In this document: one piece after another, positions 15,183 through 23,385 of the stretch
Position numbering within the stretch: position 1 is the first letter of the stretch
Layout of the letters: the number at the start of each line of letters is the position of its first letter
NCBI RefSeq assembly: GCF_021538895.1
Contig: NZ_JADDRL010000072.1
Coordinates: 1-51,203, forward strand
Origin: Streptomyces olivochromogenes
GTDB lineage: Bacteria; Actinomycetota; Actinomycetes; Streptomycetales; Streptomycetaceae
Length of the DNA: 51,203 nt
Reading direction: 5' to 3'
Made by a program: the position numbers and the translations under genes
Notes under the pieces: generated by a model
Databases searched by the model: none
Seen by the model: the letters and a program-made list of their open reading frames with translations, nothing else
Told to the model about the DNA's origin: nothing

Positions 15183-16369
15183 GGGTACTAATGCCGTGCG
15201 CTTGGGTCCGGCACCTGTGACAGCAGCAACGGTGTGCTGTGAGGCGGCCGGTCTCGGTCTGATGGGCGGACACTTCGAGGGCGTCTGTGCCTCAGCCGAC
15301 GACAGTCAGCCACGTGGACGGGTGCGCCGACCGATCAGGTGCGCGTATGCTTCGTCGGACCCCCACCGACCTCAGCCACGCTGTCACGGCGTCGACCACA
15401 GCAAGCCGCGTCGGCCGGGCCGTAGGACACTTCAGGGTCCGCCTTTTCAAGGCCCTCAGCTTGGGAAGCTTGGGTCTTCTATGGGCGATTGCTGCGCTGA
15501 CCAGCAGCGGAACTGCTAACGGTGCCGCGCCGGTCGGCAGCGTGCTCCCCGCCATTCCCCGTTGCTCCCCGCACAACCTGGCACGAGTCTGGCACGGTGC
15601 TTCATCCTCGGTCGCGGCTCTACGAGACCAAGCTCAGCGCAGTTGCAGCAAACTGCAGGCCGACTCCAGCCAGGATGGGTTTGATTCCGAGATGGGGACG
15701 ACGGAACTTGATCACGACTGTGGGGGAGAGGAATGAAACCCGCTCAGCTCGATGTTCCGCGCGCATGTGGTCGCATAGCGCCTCGGGCTCCAGAGTCGCC
15801 CAACGAGACCAGCCTTCGGCGGTCACAGTGCCGATGTGCACTGGTCGGACGGTGAAGAGTAGAGCCACGATGGCGATCACGAGGCACGTCGCGCCAGCTG
15901 CCACCCCTCATGCGTGGGAAGCGCCGGTGTGGTGCACGGCAGGCTCCCCTAGTGGCTAGTTTGCCTGCGTCAGCCGGCGTGACTTACACACAGCACCAGC
16001 CTGTTGTGAAGGCGGTCTGCTGGTTCGAGCTCGGCCCTACTGCCGAACATTCAGCGCCGGCACCATTACTCATCGGGTGGGAGAGAGTTGAGGGCCGTAG
16101 TCCCGGCGGGCAGGCGCATGAACGACGTCTGCGGCGGAGATTCATATATACAGCCCGAGCCAATGAACCGACAGCTATGGTCAGTCGATGTACACGGGCG
16201 ATGCTGCACGCTGCCGCTGATGCATCGACAGTGGAGCAGCACAGAGGAGGTGTTGAGTGGCGCTACCGCTGGCACGTCGGGCGATCACACTTCATAGGAT
16301 GACCTAAGAGTAGGGCGAGATCGGGGCAACTCGAAGCCCCAGGACCCAGAGGAGCGGAGAGTCCCCAGC
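15183..16369. other. Long gene-poor region upstream of the methyltransferase module
   Basis: About 1.2 kb with only one weakly supported minus-strand gene (15620-15904). It contains paired direct repeats: TGCTCCCCG at 15543 and 15563 (20 bp apart) and CTGGCACG at 15578 and 15589. Plus-strand open frames here lack good codon bias and starts. The region probably carries the promoter for the methyltransferase gene and may be a junction of earlier insertions. Confidence 0.45.
15620..15904 (-). CDS. Possible small membrane protein
   Basis: 94 residues from a GTG with a stop codon just upstream in frame. Two hydrophobic segments flank a polar middle: CLVIAIVALLFTV near the N-terminus and ILAGVGLQFAATALSLV at the C-terminus. 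The central part (LCDHMRAEHRAERVSFL) has mixed charge. The ribosome-binding site is poor. The two clean transmembrane segments argue for a real gene, but family and role are unknown. Confidence 0.4.
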   Translation of the reverse strand: MAAGATCLVIAIVALLFTVRPVHIGTVTAEGWSRWATLEPEALCDHMRAEHRAERVSFLSPTVVIKFRRPHLGIKPILAGVGLQFAATALSLVS

Positions 16370-18997
16370 ATGGTTACTGCGACCTACGAGCAACGACGGG
16401 CAGTACTGGCTGGCGTCCTTGCTCAGTGCGGATATTTTGATCGGTTGATCCGGGAAGATTTTCCAGTTTGGCCTGTTGAAGGGCGTCGAGTTCGAGCGGA
16501 TTTCGTAGCATTCGCCCAAGTTGATCAACAAGACCTGTCGACGAGTGCCATCATGGCCGCTGTAGTCGATTACGAAGCCGAGATCCGAGGGCGCTGGGTA
16601 GAAGCGGCCGCGTCCCTTGCAACTCCTGCAATGCTTATTGCACTTCCCGATCGCCTGAGTCTGTGGCGTGTATCGGTAGATAATGAGAATACCCGGGAGA
16701 TCCAGACAGCACCTATCGGGTCACAGGACCTGATCGTTCGGGAACTTTCTTCTCTCACTCCTGAGGCTGTAAGTCGAGCGAAGCTCAATTTTTCACAGAA
16801 TCCATTGTTCCCTGTTGACCTAGAGCTCTTTGAACAATCACGAAAGAAGAACAGGAGTTACCTGACTGAACAAGTCGAGGCCGCTATGCAGGCTGCTGAT
16901 GAGTCTATGCAAGGGCAGTCCCCCACAGATGTTTCGCGCCTCGTTATCGGAGCTCTTGCTGTGCTGATGCTTCGAGATAAGGGGCAGGTGGCCGATGGGC
17001 CGCCGGCCGTTCTCATTGACGTTGCACAACAACGCTATCCCGGCTACTTTGACTGGCTGAATCAGTTTTCGCCTACCGGCATTGAAACATTTGATTCCAT
17101 CGTCCGAGAAATCGGCGAGAGAGTGAACTTCGCCGGGCTAGAGCCCGCAATGGTCAGTGACGTCTATGAGCAAGCCCTCGTTACCCATAGTCAGAGAAGA
17201 GAACAAGGGACCTATTACACGCCGCCCGCCGTGGCGAAGCAGCTACTAGAAATGGTTCCTGTTGAAACAATCCATCCACGGAATCGATTCATCCTCGATC
17301 CAGCATGCGGATCGGGGACCATGCTACTTGCCGCCTCAGACCGTCTTAAGAAACTTCAGCCTGCTGAGGCTGATGCTCTGGAGAAGCATCGATATATTAC
17401 GAGCCATCTGCGCGGTTATGATCAGGACCTCTTTGCTACGGAAGTAACCAAGCTTTCACTTCTGATGACGGCACTTCCATCGGGAAACAGTTGGCGCGTT
17501 GAGTCGCGAGACGCACTTGCGGAACATCTCGATGCTCAGGATAGGCCGTCCATCATGGTCAGCAATCCTCCCTGGCAACACACTCGGCGAGGTAAACCAG
17601 CAGCCGAAAGGGCGGATGCATTTATTGACTGGATGCTGGACAACCTAGTTGAAGACGGATTTCTCGCCTGCGTTCTTCCGCTGAGTTGGGTGAAGTCAAG
17701 GACCAGTAAGTCGGCCCGAACGGGTTTGCTGGAGAGAGCCACTCTACTCGAAATGTGGCGGCTCCCGAGTGAGACCTTCCAATCGACAACCGATGCAATC
17801 GCTCCGGCTGTAATCATCGCCCAGAAGAAAGCAGGCGGCCATAGGAGTAATCGAGTTACGCTCGTAAAACGTGTTTCCGGACGCGCAGGTGCACTATCGC
17901 GCTTCCTGGACACAGGACTTCCCGACTACTCGTACACAACTCTTCCCGGTAAGAGTGGCGAGGGGCTACTCGAAGGCCCACTTACCAGATTCTTTAAGCA
18001 ACACGCTGGCGTTGTGCCCCTAGGGAATGTGGCTGTGATTCGGAACGGCAGACCACATGAGCCAGGCAGGCCTCGGCGTGAGGCAGAAGAAGCGACGCAC
18101 TTGGAGCTGTCTTCACTACGTGATCTGAAAGCTTTCGGGTCTCCAGATCAAAGCAGACTGATCCCTGTTAAATACCCTGAGGACTTTAGTAGGACGGGTC
18201 AATTCGACGGGCATGTGCGCAGTGCCAAGGTGCTGGTGGTTGCGAAGCGTTGGAACACCTCAAACCCCTGGCGCATTAAGGCTGGGGTTGATCTCTTGGG
18301 GGTCGTGCCCAGGGAAACGTTCCATATGGCCATTCCCAACGCTGATTGGCGTGGCTGGAACGGGATGGGACCCGAGGATCGTCTATTTGCCATCCTCGCT
18401 GTCCTGGGCTCTGGTATGGCCTCATGCTGGGTAGATGAACGAGAGCCTGGGCGGAATATCTCACCAACCACTATTCAAGCGCTCCCCATTCCAGCAACAC
18501 GCGATTCGCTTCTCGAACTAGCGAAGGCTGGTAGGCAAATGTCCCGAGCGGTAGCTAGCGGAAATCCTGCATCAATGGAATCCGCAGCCAACGGCTTGGA
18601 AGAGACGATTGCTTATGTTTATGGATTGACAGAAGATATTGCTCGGGTAGTTGGGCGGTCCTTGGAAGGTCAGCCTGGCCCTGAGGGTGTTATCCGATAC
18701 CCTTCTCATGGTCCTAACTCAGAAGCAAGGAGATCTGGATTTGAGGCTCCCGCCTTTGGTCACGTCTTGGAGGCGGACGAACACGGGTTGCGTGTCTGGG
18801 TCTCTGGCGTCACGGACGATGAAGGTATGCGAATGAAACCACCCCTCCGTGCCCCAGGCTGGCTCTGTCAGCCAGGGGTTGATTTCCAGGCGTCCGGAGA
18901 CTTGAAAGACCTCGTGTCAGCGCGTTTCGGATTGCATACTTTCGATTGGCTCCCTGCGGATGAGTATGGTGATCCCGGAATGGAGATCAATCGGTGA
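16370..18997 (+). CDS. N6-adenine DNA methyltransferase (type IIG/PglX-like, with specificity region)
   Basis: 875 residues. N-terminal region (1-270) is of unclear fold, with a DFVAFAQ strand (residues 44-50) that resembles but does not complete a PD-(D/E)XK motif. The methyltransferase core has motif X (QGTYYTP, 279-285), motif I (DPACGSG, 310-316) and catalytic motif IV (NPPW, 399-402), so it should methylate adenine N6 using AdoMet. Residues about 540-760 look like a target-recognition domain (TIQALPIPA ends it). No nuclease motif is evident. The stop overlaps the start of the MBL gene by GTGA. Base composition is distinctly AT-richer and codon use looser than the element backbone, a sign of separate acquisition. 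Confidence 0.85.
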   Translation: MVTATYEQRRAVLAGVLAQCGYFDRLIREDFPVWPVEGRRVRADFVAFAQVDQQDLSTSAIMAAVVDYEAEIRGRWVEAAASLATPAMLIALPDRLSLWRVSVDNENTREIQTAPIGSQDLIVRELSSLTPEAVSRAKLNFSQNPLFPVDLELFEQSRKKNRSYLTEQVEAAMQAADESMQGQSPTDVSRLVIGALAVLMLRDKGQVADGPPAVLIDVAQQRYPGYFDWLNQFSPTGIETFDSIVREIGERVNFAGLEPAMVSDVYEQALVTHSQRREQGTYYTPPAVAKQLLEMVPVETIHPRNRFILDPACGSGTMLLAASDRLKKLQPAEADALEKHRYITSHLRGYDQDLFATEVTKLSLLMTALPSGNSWRVESRDALAEHLDAQDRPSIMVSNPPWQHTRRGKPAAERADAFIDWMLDNLVEDGFLACVLPLSWVKSRTSKSARTGLLERATLLEMWRLPSETFQSTTDAIAPAVIIAQKKAGGHRSNRVTLVKRVSGRAGALSRFLDTGLPDYSYTTLPGKSGEGLLEGPLTRFFKQHAGVVPLGNVAVIRNGRPHEPGRPRREAEEATHLELSSLRDLKAFGSPDQSRLIPVKYPEDFSRTGQFDGHVRSAKVLVVAKRWNTSNPWRIKAGVDLLGVVPRETFHMAIPNADWRGWNGMGPEDRLFAILAVLGSGMASCWVDEREPGRNISPTTIQALPIPATRDSLLELAKAGRQMSRAVASGNPASMESAANGLEETIAYVYGLTEDIARVVGRSLEGQPGPEGVIRYPSHGPNSEARRSGFEAPAFGHVLEADEHGLRVWVSGVTDDEGMRMKPPLRAPGWLCQPGVDFQASGDLKDLVSARFGLHTFDWLPADEYGDPGMEINR

Positions 18998-19986
18998 CTA
19001 TTGCCAGCCAGTATGGAAGCGTTGGCCCTGCAGCCGAAATCTGGTTCCTTGATGTAGGCCAGGGGGACTGCACGCTAGTGATCGACTCGGAGAGTCGAAA
19101 TGCGGTCCTGATTGATTGCCCGGCGGGGCGTGCTGACCAAGTTCTGGAGTTTGCAAATCGGGAATCGATTTCAATCCACACGGCTATAGTGACACACTGG
19201 GATCTTGATCATTACGGTGGGATTGCCCGCGTGACGGCCGCGATGCCTCCTGTGAGAGTTGTCTACAATCACGACACTCTGTTCCCTGAAGGAGGGAGAC
19301 CGAACTACGGAATCCGCACGACCTTGTTGCAATTTCTGAATCTCGATCGATCGCGAACCCGTCTGGAGGGTGCGGAAGAGGGTGCGGAGGGAGTAGTCGG
19401 GAAAGTCCATTGGAAGATGTTGGCTCCAGATCACAGAGAATTAACTGAAGCTTATGCGCGGAGACAGCGGAACGTAGCTAGCGCGGTAGTGGCAATTGAG
19501 GTTGAGACTACGCGCGTTTTGATTGGCGGGGATGCCGTCGGATCTACGTGGAGTAGGCTTATCGCGGACGGGACTTCTCTGCAGGCGCACATATTTCGTT
19601 GGCCTCACCATGGAGCAGATCTGCACGGAGACGCGGGTGGGGCCGTTCGCGACCAAGTTCTGCAAGCAGTTCAGCCTGAGCGCTTGATCATATCTGCTGG
19701 CGCGACGAACAGGTATGGGCACCCGTCTGCCGGTACTGTTCGAGCAGCTTCTTCCCTGTCTAAAGTTATGTGCACCCAAGTGACTGCAGGATGCTTCGGT
19801 TTCATTGACCGCCCTCAGCGCATCTCTGCCCAAGCCCAGCAGGAAATGCGTTCGCTGCCGTCACACTTTTGTGCTGGTTCGATTCGCGCGGTTGTTACCA
19901 GTTCTGGCTTCACTTTGGCCGCTCAGTGTGGAGACCACCAGGATCGAATTGATCAGTGGCCAGTGCCTCTCTGTAAGACCGTCTAG
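18994..19986 (+). CDS. ComEC-like metallo-beta-lactamase fold hydrolase
   Basis: 330 residues beginning at a GTG inside the methyltransferase stop. Metal ligands are readable: FLDVGQGDCTLV (residues 18-29) opens the fold, then THWDLDHYGG (H68, D70, D72, H73), GGDAVGS (D180), WPHHGAD (H205/H206) and GHPS (H243). This set matches the soluble MBL domain of the ComEC/Rec2 family, for which nuclease activity is proposed. There are no transmembrane segments, so it acts in the cytoplasm. Tight coupling with the adenine methyltransferase suggests it is the effector, possibly the nuclease, of the pair. Alternative: a phosphodiesterase acting on a nucleotide signal. Confidence 0.85.
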   Translation: MTIASQYGSVGPAAEIWFLDVGQGDCTLVIDSESRNAVLIDCPAGRADQVLEFANRESISIHTAIVTHWDLDHYGGIARVTAAMPPVRVVYNHDTLFPEGGRPNYGIRTTLLQFLNLDRSRTRLEGAEEGAEGVVGKVHWKMLAPDHRELTEAYARRQRNVASAVVAIEVETTRVLIGGDAVGSTWSRLIADGTSLQAHIFRWPHHGADLHGDAGGAVRDQVLQAVQPERLIISAGATNRYGHPSAGTVRAASSLSKVMCTQVTAGCFGFIDRPQRISAQAQQEMRSLPSHFCAGSIRAVVTSSGFTLAAQCGDHQDRIDQWPVPLCKTV

Positions 19987-20420
19987 GGCATACCGCCCGT
20001 GATGGCTTTGGGCGCACAGTAGGTCGGCGGAGCGGGTTTGGCCGGTGGCCTGCCCGGTCTGGGGTCGAGCATGATCAGGGGGCCGTACGCTGGTTGGCAA
20101 CTCGGGCAGGCTTTGGGCCTGACCGCAATGTGCACGAGTGGCCCCCTGGTCTTGCTCGACGCGGGACCCGGACCGGGGAGGTGGCTAGAGCCGTGGAGCC
20201 GACCACCCCAGCCACGACGTACCCCTTCTCTGGCATCAGGCGGCTGATTGCTCAGAGCGCGGCCCGGGCGCCGGCCGGGCTGGAGCGGGGCGGAGACAGG
20301 AGCGCAGGCCCGGCCGGGGGCCGGGCCGCGCGCGGGGAGCGGAGCGAGCCGCCTTGAACCAGTAGAGAAAGTTGTAACTCACTGGCTGACAGCCTCGTGT
20401 GGATCTTGGATGGTCGGCGG
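19987..20420. other. Intergenic region with strong GC-rich inverted repeat
   Basis: No gene between the converging MBL and HEAT-type genes. A perfect 9-bp stem with a 3-nt loop (GGCCCGGCC at 20307-20315 with 20319-20327) and a further GC-rich dyad at about 20262-20280 could form a terminator or a replication-related structure. Confidence 0.5.
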
Positions 20421-21206
20421 TCAGAACGGCGGTTCTTCGCTGTATCCCTCGGTAGACCTAGGGTCAGTGAGCCACGCTGAGGAGTCGTCGTGCAGTAGAT
20501 CGGAGTCGCAGAACTGGAACGGGTTCCGCTGGCCTACCAAGCCCGAGGAGTCCTCGCCCCAGGAGTCGAGTGCGTCGATGGCTCGCTCGCGGTGCTGCCA
20601 CAGCTCACTCGTGCCCAAGACCTCTCTGATCAAAGGCACCAAATCTCCTCGGTGGCCCACCAACTGGGGATCGTCAAGGAGAGGGATACAGGCCGTAAGG
20701 GCTGCCTCGCGCACGTGGCGGTCGGTGTCCTCGGTGCAGAGGAGGGACGCTGAGAACAGGAGCGGTCGAATCTCTCGGATGCCGACTGCTGGCGGGTACT
20801 CGTCGAGGGGCAGTCCAAGGCGCTGGCACAAGGCTTCAGCCTCGTTCGTGACTTCATTCGCGACTGAGGCAATCCAGGCCAGCAGTTCAGCGCGCATGCA
20901 ACCAGGGAAGTCGTGGCGTTTCTTGTCGACGGCCCATGTCGTTCGCGGGTCTGGCAAGATCGCTGCCGCGTAGCGCGCCGCTGGCACCGTTGCCTCGTAG
21001 AGCGTGTTCTGGTGGTGCAAGGTGCCGTGCAGGTAATCGAGCGCCTTGGTCCTCACGCCCTGGTTTGCGTCGAACAACGCTGCCAGCATCTCCGGTGCCT
21101 CGGTGGCAAATCCATAGGCGTGGCTCAATGCAGCCCAGTCCGTTCGTGCTAGCAAGACCTGGGCATCAGTCGGACCGTCCGGCGCAGGAGTGCCGTTACT
21201 CGTCAT
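20421..21206 (-). CDS. HEAT-repeat-like helical protein
   Basis: 261 residues from the ATG that overlaps the stop of the DUF1152 gene (ATGA), so it is translationally coupled to it. The sequence is helical with HEAT-like units: GVRTKALDYLHGTL, RHVREAALTACIPLLDD and RERAIDALDSWGED, each a conserved Arg-x-x-Ala-Leu type helix. It is acidic at the C-terminus (SEEPPF end). HEAT proteins are scaffolds, and no enzymatic motif is seen. With DUF1152 it forms a two-gene unit divergent from a GntR regulator. Confidence 0.7.
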   Translation of the reverse strand: MTSNGTPAPDGPTDAQVLLARTDWAALSHAYGFATEAPEMLAALFDANQGVRTKALDYLHGTLHHQNTLYEATVPAARYAAAILPDPRTTWAVDKKRHDFPGCMRAELLAWIASVANEVTNEAEALCQRLGLPLDEYPPAVGIREIRPLLFSASLLCTEDTDRHVREAALTACIPLLDDPQLVGHRGDLVPLIREVLGTSELWQHRERAIDALDSWGEDSSGLVGQRNPFQFCDSDLLHDDSSAWLTDPRSTEGYSEEPPF

Positions 21207-22288
21207 GTGAGCTGCCATAGAGGCGCCACGTACTGGCGTGGACGGTTGATGATCAGAAGTTGGCGGAGGGCATCGCGCTGAGAGCCGTCGAGGTTCAGGG
21301 CCTCGGTGAGGTGGCGGAACGTCGTGTGGGTGACTCCGCGGCTCCGGGCCTCGGCCTCAAACCGGTCGAGTTGAGGCAGCACGAATTCGACGTCGAGTTC
21401 CACCGGCGGCTGCTCCTTGAGCCACGCGGCCTTGTTGCGCTCGTAGTCGATCTCGGAGAAGCCGCAGACGTCCCGGCTGTGCGCCTCCACCTCGTCCAGG
21501 GCGGCAGTCGTCATGATGGCGCGGGCCAGGTTGTTGCGGCTCAACGCGTCGTCCAGGTCGACCTCGTGGACGCTCGGACCGTCGTCGGTCAGGGGTACGG
21601 GAAGGCCGGCATCCCGAACCTCACAGGTACCGCGTACTCCTCGGGCGGTGGCCGCGAGCATCCCCGTGGCCTCGGAGGGGTGCCAATCCAGGACCGAGCT
21701 GATCGGCTCCACCTCCGCCGCGGTGAAGCTGTGGACGAGGGGGCCGAGTATCCCGCGCACTTCATCGTGGGGAAGTTCGCCGTCCAGGCCGGGCCCTGCG
21801 ACCAACAGCCGGATCGGCGCGTTCACTTGGCAGGCGGCGGCCAGAGTGACCGCGTCGGCAAGCGGGCTTTTGAGTGTCGGCTCGCTGCCGCGGGCGAGGA
21901 TGTCGCCGCCGACGTCGAGGAGGTCGACCGACTCCGGGCCCAAGAGGCTGATCAGTTCTTCCAGTTGGCGCGTCACGCCCTCGGCGCCGTGGTGCGGGTC
22001 GAGCAACGCCAATGTGTGCGGGAGCTCTGCCGCGAGGCGGGGGAGCGTGGATCCTGCCGGAGCGATCGGGCGCGCGGCCGCCGGCACTGCCCACACCGCG
22101 GGAGTGATCGGTTCGAGCCCTGTGAAGTCGCGCGCCCCTCGGGGGCCTGGCACCGGGTCGACGAGCAAGCGATCCCACGCGTACGTGAGGATCACCGCCG
22201 GGTCCTCGTCGCCGTACAGGGCGGCGTCAAGCATTGCGGCGGCGACTGCGTCGCCACCTCCTCCTGCTGCGACGATCAACCGCGTCAT
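21203..22288 (-). CDS. DUF1152 protein
   Basis: 361 residues from the ATG at 22288, which immediately yields MTRLIVAAGGGGDAVAAAML, the glycine-rich N-terminus of DUF1152. Later conserved stretches are LLDVGGDILARG (mid-protein) and VAGPGLDGEL. The fold is probably Rossmann-like with a nucleotide or sugar-phosphate ligand, but no reaction is established for the family as far as I know. The gene is divergent from the adjacent GntR regulator. A palindromic site lies between the two starts, so it is almost certainly repressed or induced by that regulator. The HEAT-type gene follows with an ATGA overlap. Confidence 0.78.
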   Translation of the reverse strand: MTRLIVAAGGGGDAVAAAMLDAALYGDEDPAVILTYAWDRLLVDPVPGPRGARDFTGLEPITPAVWAVPAAARPIAPAGSTLPRLAAELPHTLALLDPHHGAEGVTRQLEELISLLGPESVDLLDVGGDILARGSEPTLKSPLADAVTLAAACQVNAPIRLLVAGPGLDGELPHDEVRGILGPLVHSFTAAEVEPISSVLDWHPSEATGMLAATARGVRGTCEVRDAGLPVPLTDDGPSVHEVDLDDALSRNNLARAIMTTAALDEVEAHSRDVCGFSEIDYERNKAAWLKEQPPVELDVEFVLPQLDRFEAEARSRGVTHTTFRHLTEALNLDGSQRDALRQLLIINRPRQYVAPLWQLT

Positions 22289-22329
22289 GCGACCAGCGTA
22301 CGGGTTCGAATATTGGCCAGTGACTCTAT

Positions 22330-22352
22330 AGTGGCTAGAGGCCATAGCCACT
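22330..22352. promoter_or_regulatory. GntR operator 1 (AGTGGCTA-N7-TAGCCACT)
   Basis: A perfect 8-bp inverted repeat with a 7-bp spacer lies between the divergent DUF1152 and GntR starts. The same AGTGGC/GCCACT half-sites recur twice downstream of the GntR gene. Confidence 0.75.
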
Positions 22353-22368
22353 TGGATAGGGAGGGAGC

Positions 22369-23109
22369 ATGCCTCAGATCGAGGAGGCTCAGCCGAAGTA
22401 TCTCCAGATCGCCCACTTCATCCGCGATCAGATCCTTCGGGGGGACCTGCGGCCGGGGGACGAGGTCCCCTCGGAACGGCAGCTTGCGTCGGACTGGAAG
22501 GTGTCCCGGCCGACAGCTGCCCGCTCGCTGGAAGCGCTGAGCCATCAGGGCCTGGTCGAGAAGCGACAGGGATCGGGAACGTACGTCCGCAGCCTGGAAG
22601 TCAACCGACGGGCGCGGGAGTTGTACGGGCGGGCTCGGCAGACGGGGAAGATCTACACCCCTGGCGAGTACGCCGTCATCACGTCGGCCGGCTGGCTGGA
22701 GGCACCGGATTACGTTGCTGAGGCGCTGGGCCTGATCAAGGAGCGGCGCGCCGTGCACCGGAGGCGCGTGACCAACAACCAGGACGGACCTATCACGTTG
22801 TCCACCTCGTGGTTCGCTCCGGACGTCGGGGAGAAGGCGCCCAAGCTCATGGATCCCGAGAGGATTCAAGAGGGCACCCTGCTGTACGTCGAGAACATGA
22901 CGGGACGCAAGGGGAGCTACGCAGAAGACCGCATGTGCGCTCGGGCCGCGACCGAGGAGGAGTCTGCCGACCTCCAACTGGAGCCCGGTTCAGCTGTCTT
23001 GATCGTGCATCACGTCGTCTTCGACTTGCAGGACCGACCGCTGGAGTTCGCCGAAGCCACCTACCCGCCCCACCGTTGGGCGTTCGAGCAGGGGTACCCG
23101 CTCACCTGA
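22369..23109 (+). CDS. GntR/HutC-family regulator with UTRA domain
   Basis: 246 residues. The N-terminal winged helix (residues about 8-75) reads YLQIAHFIRDQILRGDLRPGDEV, then SERQLASDWKVSRPTAARSLEAL and a wing GSGTYV. The C-terminal half has the UTRA effector domain (VHHVVFDLQDRPLEFAEATYPP), which binds a small ligand. GGGAGGGAGC precedes the ATG. Three matching palindromes (one before this gene, two before the next operon) identify its likely targets: itself, DUF1152/HEAT and the zinc-finger/ATPase pair. The ligand is unknown. Confidence 0.9.
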   Translation: MPQIEEAQPKYLQIAHFIRDQILRGDLRPGDEVPSERQLASDWKVSRPTAARSLEALSHQGLVEKRQGSGTYVRSLEVNRRARELYGRARQTGKIYTPGEYAVITSAGWLEAPDYVAEALGLIKERRAVHRRRVTNNQDGPITLSTSWFAPDVGEKAPKLMDPERIQEGTLLYVENMTGRKGSYAEDRMCARAATEEESADLQLEPGSAVLIVHHVVFDLQDRPLEFAEATYPPHRWAFEQGYPLT

Positions 23110-23146
23110 TCGTTCACCAGTTACGTCGAACCGCTTGCGCGGTCGG

Positions 23147-23192
23147 AGTGGCTAATGCCACTATCCAGTAAGTGGCTAAGGCCACTTACTGG
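23147..23192. promoter_or_regulatory. GntR operators 2 and 3
   Basis: AGTGGC-TAAT-GCCACT (23147-23162) is followed by a longer dyad with 11-bp arms CCAGTAAGTGG / CCACTTACTGG (23165-23192) containing the same half-sites. They lie between the GntR stop and the next GTG and share the core of operator 1. Confidence 0.75.
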
Positions 23193-23205
23193 AAGGGGGC
23201 ACGGT

Positions 23206-23379
23206 GTGACGAGTCAGCGGCCGGATGAGGGCGCGCACTTAACCTGCCGCGGTTGCCGGGGGCGTGGTTGGAAGCGCGTCAGCTCCCGCACGGCGCTGGC
23301 GCTCTCCACCGTCAACGACCGTGCCCGTGCCACATCGAAGCGGCGGTGCCTCGACTGCGACGGCACCGGCAGGGAGTGA
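23206..23379 (+). CDS. Small DnaJ-like zinc-finger protein
   Basis: 57 residues from a GTG preceded by GGAAGGGGG. Two CxxCxGxG-type motifs (CRGCRGRGW near residue 14 and CLDCDGTGR at the C-terminus) are separated by a basic linker, the spacing of one DnaJ central zinc-binding unit without J or substrate domains. It probably binds one zinc ion. It is followed seven bases later by the HATPase gene and preceded by two GntR operators, so it heads a small regulated operon. Role unknown. Confidence 0.65.
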   Translation: MTSQRPDEGAHLTCRGCRGRGWKRVSSRTALALSTVNDRARATSKRRCLDCDGTGRE

Positions 23380-23385
23380 GCACGG

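Noticed and set aside
15287..15736. Plus-strand frame with a hydrophobic segment upstream of the methyltransferase
   Set aside because: Poor start context, no family resemblance, and its frame overlaps the more convincing minus-strand membrane ORF.
15910..16302. Plus-strand 130-codon frame before the methyltransferase gene
   Set aside because: Random-looking composition and no ribosome-binding site; probably leader or intergenic DNA.
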